Shown here piece after piece: positions 58,184 to 64,000 of a DNA stretch of 64,000 nucleotides. Positions within the stretch are counted from its first letter, which is position 1. Every line of letters begins with the position of its first letter. A program made the translations under genes and the position numbers. The notes beneath the pieces are model-generated. The model searched no databases. It saw nothing but the letters and a program-made list of their open reading frames with translations, and was not told the origin of the DNA. The DNA comes from Ochrobactrum sp. CGA5 (GTDB lineage Bacteria > Pseudomonadota > Alphaproteobacteria > Rhizobiales > Rhizobiaceae), in NCBI RefSeq assembly GCF_006345815.1, contig NZ_VCIG01000038.1, positions 310,001-374,000 of the forward strand, written 5' to 3'.

Positions 58184-58226
58184 ATAGGCTTCAGTCGATT
58201 CAAACTGAAGCCTATGTTGATTTTAA
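58184..58226. terminator. Terminator between convergent genes
   Basis: A perfect 12-bp stem (ATAGGCTTCAGT at 58184-58195 with ACTGAAGCCTAT at 58204-58215), followed rightward by GTTGATTTTT. It ends the secDF run and lies next to the trmFO stop. Confidence 0.75.
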
Positions 58227-59626
58227 TCGGCAAGTCCCAACCATTGACGGCAATCTGCCAGCGCACGTGCGGAAAGCGCGCGTTTCTTGGCAACCGTCTT
58301 TTCCTTGCCGCGCAGGCGCGTTCCTTCCGGTTTCGGAACGTCGACGGGTGGGAACAGGCCGAAATTCACATTCATTGGTTGGAACGAGCGCTTGCCCGGT
58401 TCGTCATCGGCTACAATATGTCCACCTGTAATATGGCCGAGCAGAGCACCGAACGCGGTTGTGCCCGGCGGCGGCGTCAGCGGCTGACCCAGCTTTTCTG
58501 CGGCGGTGAAACGACCTGCCAATAAACCGATGGCTGACGATTCGACATAACCTTCACAACCCGTCACCTGACCGGCAAACCGCAATGTTTCGCGTGATTT
58601 CAGGCGAAGCGTGCCGTCGAGCAGTACGGGAGAATTCAGATAGGTGTTGCGGTGAAGGCCGCCGAGTCGGGCGAATTCCGCATTTTCCAGGCCGGGAATC
58701 ATCTTGAATATGCCAGTCTGGGAGCCGTATTTCAGCTTGGTCTGGAAACCGACCATGTTGTAGAGCGTGCCGAGTGCATTATCCTGGCGGAGCTGCACGA
58801 CGGCATAGGGTTTTACCGTCGGGTTATGGGCATTGGTAAGACCCATAGGCTTCATTGGACCATGACGCAGGGTTTCTGGCCCGCGTTCGGCCATCACCTC
58901 TATGGGCAGGCAGCCATCGAAATACGGCGTACCTTCCCATTCCTTGAAGTCGGTCTTGTCGCCTTCAACCAATGCGGCCACAAACGCTTCATACTGCTCC
59001 TTATCCATGGGGCAGTTGATATAATCTTTTCCGGTGCCGCCGGGGCCAACCTTGTCATAGCGCGATTGGAACCAGCAGACATCCATATTGATCGAATCAA
59101 AATGAATGATTGGCGCGATGGCATCGAAGAAGGCCAACGCATCCGCACCGGTCTGCTTCTGAATGGCTTCAGCCAGCGAAGGCGCGGTCAGAGGTCCAGT
59201 GGCAACGATGGTTGTTCCCCATTCCTCTGGCGGAAGGCCGGTAACCTCTTCCCGAAGGATTATAATCAGCGGATGGGTTTCAAGCCGAGCTGTGACAGCT
59301 TGTGAGAAGCCTTCGCGGTCGACAGCCAGTGCGCCGCCAGCAGGAACTTGATGCGCATCGGCGCAAGCCATGATGAGCGATCCGGCAAGGCGCATTTCGG
59401 CATGAAGAACACCGACGGCATTGGTTTCGGCATCATCCGAGCGGAAAGAGTTGGAGCATACAAGCTCAGCCAGTTGCTCGGTTTTATGGGCATCGGTGCC
59501 ACGCACCGGGCGCATTTCGTGCAGGATGACGGGTACACCCGCCTGCGCGAGCTGCCATGCAGCCTCAGAACCGGCAAGACCGCCGCCGACGACGTGAACG
59601 GGAGAGAGATCGGATGTGTTTGACAT
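58223..59626 (-). CDS. trmFO: Folate-dependent tRNA U54 methyltransferase TrmFO
   Basis: TrmFO makes m5U54 in the T-loop of tRNA using methylene-tetrahydrofolate and FAD. The 467-residue product begins with a Rossmann FAD motif [18 protein letters not shown] near residue 10 and has the family blocks [21 protein letters not shown] near 56 and [20 protein letters not shown] near 355. The latter contains a conserved Cys. Its start is 80 bases downstream of the small-RNA array on the same strand, so read-through could feed it. Confidence 0.96.
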   Translation of the reverse strand: MSNTSDLSPVHVVGGGLAGSEAAWQLAQAGVPVILHEMRPVRGTDAHKTEQLAELVCSNSFRSDDAETNAVGVLHAEMRLAGSLIMACADAHQVPAGGALAVDREGFSQAVTARLETHPLIIILREEVTGLPPEEWGTTIVATGPLTAPSLAEAIQKQTGADALAFFDAIAPIIHFDSINMDVCWFQSRYDKVGPGGTGKDYINCPMDKEQYEAFVAALVEGDKTDFKEWEGTPYFDGCLPIEVMAERGPETLRHGPMKPMGLTNAHNPTVKPYAVVQLRQDNALGTLYNMVGFQTKLKYGSQTGIFKMIPGLENAEFARLGGLHRNTYLNSPVLLDGTLRLKSRETLRFAGQVTGCEGYVESSAIGLLAGRFTAAEKLGQPLTPPPGTTAFGALLGHITGGHIVADDEPGKRSFQPMNVNFGLFPPVDVPKPEGTRLRGKEKTVAKKRALSARALADCRQWLGLAD

Positions 59627-59705
59627 GGGCCATTCCCTTATCGCCTTTGCTGGATGCCTTCAATGGAGAAGGCTCATCACTAAGGGGAATCGTGCCGGAA
59701 AAAGA

Positions 59706-59745
59706 AATGGCATCCGTCGCGGGAGGAGGAGCGACGGATGCCATT
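59706..59745 (-). ncRNA. Cuckoo/CcsR-like sRNA hairpin 4 (terminator-like)
   Basis: A perfect 15-bp stem (59706-59720 with 59731-59745) encloses a 10-base loop that reads TCCTCCTCCC on the minus strand. It is followed leftward by TTTCTTTTTCC, so it probably also ends the transcript. It is the most stable of four similar hairpins. Confidence 0.82.
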
Positions 59746-59788
59746 ATAATAAGACCGGCGTTGGGAGGAGGAGAACCGGTCTTGTTAT
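59746..59788 (-). ncRNA. Cuckoo/CcsR-like sRNA hairpin 3
   Basis: The stem of 59746-59758 with 59776-59788 has 12 of 13 positions paired (8 bp uninterrupted next to the loop). The loop carries CCTCCTCCC (minus strand, complement of 59763-59771). Confidence 0.78.
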
Positions 59789-59820
59789 CGCAAAACCTGG
59801 GAGGAGGGTGGCTTTGCGAT
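59787..59820 (-). ncRNA. Cuckoo/CcsR-like sRNA hairpin 2
   Basis: The 8-bp stem ATCGCAAA/TTTGCGAT (59787-59794 with 59813-59820) has a possible inner C-C/G-G extension. The loop carries CCTCCTCCC (minus strand, complement of 59799-59807). Confidence 0.78.
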
Positions 59821-59822
59821 GA

Positions 59823-59856
59823 ACCAAGCCTGGTGGGAGGAGGAGCCAGACTCGGT
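59823..59856 (-). ncRNA. Cuckoo/CcsR-like sRNA hairpin 1
   Basis: The 11-bp stem (59823-59833 with 59846-59856) pairs fully only as minus-strand RNA, where two mismatches become G-U wobbles. The loop carries CCTCCTCCC (complement of 59835-59843). It is the first hairpin after the DUF1127 stop. Confidence 0.78.
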
Positions 59857-59893
59857 GAAACCCGTATCGGGAGAAACTGCGGGACTCGTTAAA

Positions 59894-60040
59894 TTAGCGA
59901 GCCTTGGTCTGGCGAGCCACGAACGGAATGTCCGCGCGGGAGATGCCAAGATCGTTCAGCTCACGGGTAGAGAGCTGGCTGAGTTCATTGACGGTGTCGC
60001 GATAACGGCGCCAGTTGTTGTAAGAGCGGAGGAGGTTCAT
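59894..60040 (-). CDS. Small DUF1127 protein (48 aa) leading the sRNA array
   Basis: The ATG at 60040 opens a 48-codon frame ending TAA at 59894. The product starts MNLLRSYNNWRRYRDT, continues VNELSQLSTRELNDLGISRADI and ends RQTKAR. This is a complete DUF1127 protein of the short type, strongly basic. AAGGAA lies 6 bases upstream of the ATG. In Rhodobacter sphaeroides the same type of gene (CcaF1) precedes the CcsR1-4 small RNAs and its product binds RNA, so an equivalent role is likely here. A heat-shock-type promoter could not be confirmed by eye. Confidence 0.9.
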   Translation of the reverse strand: MNLLRSYNNWRRYRDTVNELSQLSTRELNDLGISRADIPFVARQTKAR

Positions 60041-60315
60041 CTTGCTATTCCTTCATCGTTGAGGAACTGGAGTTCTGTTCAATTCATCTCGTTTGTTGTC
60101 CATGATATAAGCTATTGTTTTCGCAGGTTGCAGACCCGAGTTTGCATAGCTGCTGTGCGGGTCCTGCACGACACGTTAAATCGATTAGACTGGCGGGGCA
60201 CAAAATTGCCGCAAAGCGATCTGATCCCACTCTTTGCCGTCGGTATAGTTTCCTATATGTTCTCAAACGCTTACGGTTGCGATACCGACAACTGACAGAA
60301 TGACCAGGAGCTAAT

Positions 60316-61446
60316 TTGTCATTTTCCATTTCTGTTGAACGCCTGATCGAGAGATGGCAACGGGACGGTCTGATCGATGTGGAAACCGCATCGAAACTCA
60401 ATGCCGACCTTGAGAAGCGTGCTTCTGTTTTTAGCCTTGGTTCCGTACTGGCCACGCTTGGCGGGCTGCTTCTCGGCGCAGCGGTTATCATGCTGGTTGC
60501 TGCGAACTGGCAGGAAATGCCACGCCTCATGCGGATCGGCCTCATATTCGTTCTGATATGGGTGAGTTATCTCGGCGGAGCATGGCGGCAATCTCGTGGT
60601 GACAAGATGTTGCCGGCGGCACTCTATATTGTAGGTGCAGCGTCATTCGGGGCCGGGCTGGCACTTGTGGGGCAAATGTATCATCTGTCCGGCGATATTC
60701 ATTCCGCCGCAATCTATTGGTCTGTCGGCGTTCTGGTTTCGGCCTTTCTTTTACGCGCACCGGTACTGGCGGCTTTCGGTGCCGGCGTTGCCTGCTTTTA
60801 TCTTTCGACCTACGTATTTGATACGTCGTCCTATGACGATTTGAGCTATCGGTGGATCGGTCCGCTGCTTTTGTTGTTTGGTGCTGGGGCGGCCTTGTTC
60901 ACGCGCTCGCGACATGCCGCACATCTATGGGCGATGTTTTCCATCGGCTGGGCTTTGCTCATCTATGCGGAGCATGAAAGCAATACGGTGCTGTTCCTTA
61001 TGCTGATGGTGGGAATCGGCCTGATACTGGCTGACGGCTTTGCCCATGACACAGTGCAACGATTGACTCGCTTTGCTCGTCCGCTCGCCGCTTACGGCCT
61101 GGCTCTCGCGCTGCTGGCGCTTGTCACGCTTCAGGTCAACCAGGTGTTTTCCTATTCTGGCGACACAGCAAATCTGGATAAGGACACTCTATATAGTATC
61201 TTTACACTGGCGCTTGCGATCGGAGCTATTGCTGTAGCCGGTCGAAACAATGGTGGCCTACGCTCTATCGCCTATGCTGCGTTTTCGTTTCAGGTTCTCT
61301 ATTTGGCTTTCGAGACGGTTGGCACCATGATCGGAACATCCGGCTTCTTTTTGACTGCGGGCATTCTCGTGCTGCTGCTTGCTGCTTTTGTGAGGCGCAT
61401 GGAAAATCGCTTCGGAAGGAAAAGCAGCATGGAGTCTCGCCCATGA
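60316..61446 (+). CDS. DUF2157 polytopic membrane protein
   Basis: The 376-residue product has a soluble N-terminus with RLIERWQRDGLIDVETASKL (residues 9-28), the DUF2157 start pattern. About ten hydrophobic segments follow from residue 40. Function is unknown. The start is a TTG at 60316 with AGGAG six bases upstream. It overlaps the GDYxxLxY gene by 4 bases (ATGA), a pairing common for this family. Confidence 0.85.
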   Translation: MSFSISVERLIERWQRDGLIDVETASKLNADLEKRASVFSLGSVLATLGGLLLGAAVIMLVAANWQEMPRLMRIGLIFVLIWVSYLGGAWRQSRGDKMLPAALYIVGAASFGAGLALVGQMYHLSGDIHSAAIYWSVGVLVSAFLLRAPVLAAFGAGVACFYLSTYVFDTSSYDDLSYRWIGPLLLLFGAGAALFTRSRHAAHLWAMFSIGWALLIYAEHESNTVLFLMLMVGIGLILADGFAHDTVQRLTRFARPLAAYGLALALLALVTLQVNQVFSYSGDTANLDKDTLYSIFTLALAIGAIAVAGRNNGGLRSIAYAAFSFQVLYLAFETVGTMIGTSGFFLTAGILVLLLAAFVRRMENRFGRKSSMESRP

Positions 61447-62012
61447 CTATTCGACTCAAATGGCTTTATGTCGGAGCGACCGTCACGGCGTTGCTGCAAA
61501 CCGGCATTCTTTATGCAGGTATAGAAAGACGCGCTTCTGTTTTGCGCTCGGGTACGGAACTGACGCTTCAGACGGAACCTTTCGACCCACGCGATCTGAT
61601 GCGTGGTGATTACGTTGTACTGCGTTACGCTATTTCTGCTCTGTCACGAAAGGACATACAAGGCGAGCGTCCTGCCGGTTCGCGAACCGTCTATGTGGCG
61701 GTGAAGCCCGATGCGACTGGGATAGCGCGTTTCTCACGCGCGTCATTCGTTCCGATTTTACGGCTCGACGCGGGCGAAGTGCAGATTCGCGGCGAGGCCG
61801 CCTATTCCATCTCCGATGATCCAGAATCAAGTGTTCGTCTCAATTTCGGCATTGAACGATATTATATACCCGAGGGACAGGGGCGTGCGATCGAAGACAG
61901 ACAGAGGGAGCAGCGGATCACTGCCGTAGTGGCTGTCGATCCGAACGGAATGCCGGTCATTAAAGCCTTGCAGGAAGATGGACGGCAGCTTTATCAGGAG
62001 CCACTTTACTGA
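61443..62012 (+). CDS. GDYXXLXY domain-containing protein
   Basis: The 189-residue product has an N-terminal hydrophobic segment (about residues 6-24, membrane anchor or uncleaved signal) and the defining motif DPRDLMRGDYVVLRYAIS near residue 50. This domain is nearly always encoded beside DUF2157 proteins, as here with a 4-base overlap, suggesting a membrane complex of unknown function. Confidence 0.88.
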   Translation: MTIRLKWLYVGATVTALLQTGILYAGIERRASVLRSGTELTLQTEPFDPRDLMRGDYVVLRYAISALSRKDIQGERPAGSRTVYVAVKPDATGIARFSRASFVPILRLDAGEVQIRGEAAYSISDDPESSVRLNFGIERYYIPEGQGRAIEDRQREQRITAVVAVDPNGMPVIKALQEDGRQLYQEPLY

Positions 62013-62248
62013 TCCTGTGATGATGCCTCGTTTCATAAGGGTTGGCTGACGCGACAAGATCGCTATATAGAGACGGAAAGGGTAGGAAGAGCTCAGCCTG
62101 ATCGAGCCTGGTAATTCTCTACTGGGAAAGCGGCTTTTTTCCTTTGAACCGGGAAAATTGGATGATATAGAGACGCGCGCTTTCGAGGGGCGGTTCAATA
62201 TCTGAGACGAATTATAGTGCGTTCTGAGGAATGCTCTTCGGTTCAGAA

Positions 62249-62331
62249 GCGGATGTGGCGAAATTGGTAGACGCACCAGATTTAGGTTCTGGCGGGAGAC
62301 CGTGGGGGTTCGAGTCCCTCCATCCGCACCA
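62249..62331 (+). tRNA. tRNA-Leu (anticodon UAG)
   Basis: The acceptor arms GCGGATG (62249-62255) and CATCCGC (62321-62327) pair. The anticodon stem CCAGA/TCTGG holds loop TTTAGGT, giving anticodon TAG at 62283-62285. A long variable arm (GCGGGAGACCGT) and T-loop GGTTCGAGTCC identify a leucine tRNA, and CCA is encoded at 62329-62331. No integrated element adjoins it. Confidence 0.95.
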
Positions 62332-62419
62332 ACTGCCATAAGGCAAAAGAATTTCTCTCCCGCGACAAGGCAAACAAGCCGGTGACGGCGGGATAATGAC
62401 AAGAAGTGAAGGTTTGAAC

Positions 62420-63853
62420 ATGCAGGTTACCGAAACGCTCAATGAAGGGCTGAAGCGCGAGATCAAAGTCGTGGTTCCGGCCAAGGACCTCGAAGCCAAG
62501 CTCTCGGAGCGGCTCGAAACTGCGCGTGGTCGCGCACGCATCAACGGATTCCGTCCGGGCAAGGTGCCTGCAGGTCATCTGCGCAAGATGTACGGCAAAT
62601 CCTTCATGGCCGAGATCGTCAACGAAATCCTCAACGACTCGTCGCGTTCGCTTCTCGCTGAACGTAACGAAAAGTCAGCTACCCAGCCTGAAGTTATCAT
62701 GTCGGAAGATGAAAAAGAGGCCGAACAGGTTCTCGACGGCAAGGCCGATTTCGTTTTCTCGCTGAACTACGAAGTTCTCCCGGCCATTGAAGTCAAAGAC
62801 TTCTCGAAGATCGCGGTTACCCGTGAAGTCGTCGATATTTCAGATGAAGAAGTCGACGATCAGGTCAAGCGCATCGCTTCTTCGACCCGCACCTTTGAAA
62901 CCAAGAAGGGTAAGGCTGAAAACGAAGACCGCGTCACGATCGACTATCTCGGTAAGCTCGATGGCGAGCCGTTTGAAGGTGGTGCGGACAATGATGCGCA
63001 GCTCGTTCTCGGTTCCGGCCAGTTTATTCCGGGATTTGAAGAACAGCTCGTCGGTGTCAAGGCTGGCGACGAGAAGGTCATCACCGTGACCTTCCCGGCT
63101 GAGTACGGCGCCGCTCATCTGGCTGGCAAGGAAGCGACCTTCGACATCAAGGTCAAGGAAGTTGCCAAGCCAAATGAACTCGTTCTCGATGACGAAACCG
63201 CGAAGAAGCTTGGTATCGAATCGCTTGAGCGCCTGCGTCAGGTTGTTCGCGAGCAGATCGAAAGCCAGTACGGTCAGATTACCCGCCAGAAGGTCAAGCG
63301 TCAGATTCTCGACGCTCTGGACGGTGATTACCAGTTCGAAACGCCGCAGAAGCTTGTTGATGCCGAATTCAATAACATCTGGCAGCAGATCAATTTTGAC
63401 CTGCAGCAGGCTGGTCGCACCTTCGAAGACGAAGAAACCACCGAAGAAGCTGCTCGCGAAGAATATCGCAAGCTTGCTGAGCGTCGCGTACGCCTCGGCC
63501 TTGTTCTGTCGGAGATCGGTGAGAAGGCAGGTGTAGAAGTTTCTGAAGAAGAACTGCAGCGCGCTGTATATGATCAGGTTCGTCGCTATCCGGGGCAGGA
63601 AAAGGAAATCTACGAATTCCTGCGCAAGACGCCGGATGCCGTTGCCAACCTGCGTGCCCCGATCTTTGAAGAGAAGGTCGTTGACCATCTGCTCGCAAAC
63701 ATCAACGTCACCGACAAGAAGGTGTCGAAGGAAGAGCTGACGGCTGAAGACGAAGATGCTGCTTCGGAGGCAAAGCCAGCCAAGAAGGCTGCTGCCAAGA
63801 AGAAGGCTGCTCCTAAGAAGAAAGCTGACGAAGGTAAGTCTGAAGAGGCTTGA
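62420..63853 (+). CDS. tig: Trigger factor (ribosome-associated chaperone/PPIase)
   Basis: Trigger factor binds the ribosome exit tunnel and helps nascent chains fold. The 477-residue product has the ribosome-docking GFRPGKVP near residue 44 in the N-terminal domain. An FKBP-type PPIase domain ([19 protein letters not shown] near 170, then [15 protein letters not shown]) follows, and then a helical C-terminal chaperone domain. A Lys/Ala-rich tail ([14 protein letters not shown]) extends beyond the E. coli length. The ATG at 62420 has GAAGG upstream. Codon use is strongly biased, as expected for high expression. Confidence 0.96.
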   Translation: MQVTETLNEGLKREIKVVVPAKDLEAKLSERLETARGRARINGFRPGKVPAGHLRKMYGKSFMAEIVNEILNDSSRSLLAERNEKSATQPEVIMSEDEKEAEQVLDGKADFVFSLNYEVLPAIEVKDFSKIAVTREVVDISDEEVDDQVKRIASSTRTFETKKGKAENEDRVTIDYLGKLDGEPFEGGADNDAQLVLGSGQFIPGFEEQLVGVKAGDEKVITVTFPAEYGAAHLAGKEATFDIKVKEVAKPNELVLDDETAKKLGIESLERLRQVVREQIESQYGQITRQKVKRQILDALDGDYQFETPQKLVDAEFNNIWQQINFDLQQAGRTFEDEETTEEAAREEYRKLAERRVRLGLVLSEIGEKAGVEVSEEELQRAVYDQVRRYPGQEKEIYEFLRKTPDAVANLRAPIFEEKVVDHLLANINVTDKKVSKEELTAEDEDAASEAKPAKKAAAKKKAAPKKKADEGKSEEA

Positions 63854-63876
63854 TCTTTGCTTATGGTATGAATTTG

Positions 63877-63911
63877 GAAAGGCCGCGCATAGCGCGGCCT
63901 TTTCGTTTTTC
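63877..63911 (+). terminator. Terminator after tig
   Basis: AAAGGCCGCGC pairs with GCGCGGCCTTT, followed by TCGTTTTT. The last 90 bases of the window show no recognisable feature. Confidence 0.88.
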
Positions 63912-64000
63912 GTTCATGGAATTGGTGGCTGAAAAGCTTGCATCCGGTGGGGCTTTGCTCTAGCCAATACAACAATCAGTTTCAGCCCAATCACAGTATT

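Noticed and set aside
59557-59892. Plus-strand open frame of 111 codons across the hairpin array, rich in Gly/Glu from GGGAGGAGG
   Set aside because: It is a by-product of the repeated loop motif, starts inside antisense trmFO, matches no family, and stem wobble pairs plus the T-rich tract support minus-strand RNA instead.
62249-62331. tRNA-Leu as an integration site of a genomic island
   Set aside because: No integrase, duplicated tRNA 3' end or atypical genes adjoin it; tig and the DUF2157 pair are ordinary neighbours.

Overview
The window looks like chromosomal DNA of an alphaproteobacterium of the Brucella/Ochrobactrum type (Hyphomicrobiales). Several signs agree. There is an acpXL-lpxXL cluster for the very-long-chain fatty acid of lipid A. 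There is an ExoR-type periplasmic regulator and a DUF1476 (ATP synthase zeta inhibitor) gene. SecDF is fused, and FGAM synthase is split into PurS/PurQ/PurL. The gene order argS - SPOR protein - nagZ - scpA - scpB - tatABC - serS - surE - pcm - nlpD - yajC - secDF is typical of the group. The genus is an inference from gene content. No prophage, integrase, insertion sequence, CRISPR array or rRNA operon was seen, so this is ordinary core chromosome with a few unusual pieces.

Layout. 0-3.3 kb: ttcA overlapping an inositol-monophosphatase-family gene, then a Bcr/CflA efflux pump. 3.4-12 kb: leftward purine genes (purC-purS-purQ, and purL followed by the Fe-S pair bolA and grxD), interrupted by a MocR-type regulator, a DUF1127 protein, a lipoprotein and a glutathione transferase. 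12-15 kb: DUF1476, a 106-bp palindromic element, an HpcH/HpaI aldolase, a small hydrolase and a VOC protein with two plausible starts. 15-22.2 kb: a leftward run acpXL-fabF2-fabF1-adh-lpxXL-rpe-purB. 22-34 kb: small metabolic and regulatory units (GH108 muramidase, galM, kdgK, DUF1045-phnM, HAD phosphatase, dusA, retropepsin-like protease, cobS/cobT, Lrp, UDG, nuclease). 34-41 kb: exoR, xthA, DUF533, erpA, dGTPase, argS. 41-58 kb: a long rightward cell-envelope, chromosome-segregation and secretion supercluster ending in two genes resembling mitochondrial complex I assembly factors. 58-64 kb: trmFO, a DUF1127 gene with a four-hairpin small-RNA array, two membrane-protein genes, tRNA-Leu(UAG) and tig.

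The most notable item is at 59.7-60.0 kb, on the minus strand. A 48-codon DUF1127 gene is followed by four tandem hairpins, each showing CCTCCTCCC in its loop, and the last is followed by a T-rich tract. This is the arrangement of the 'cuckoo'/CcsR small RNAs of Rhodobacter, whose loop motif resembles the anti-Shine-Dalgarno end of 16S rRNA. Other points of interest are a ketosynthase pair in which one partner has Glu in place of the catalytic Cys, an NlpD-like protein with a degenerate metal site, an orphan phnM, a VOC protein that may have exported and cytoplasmic forms, dispersed palindromic repeats, and three convergent gene pairs that share their stop codons.
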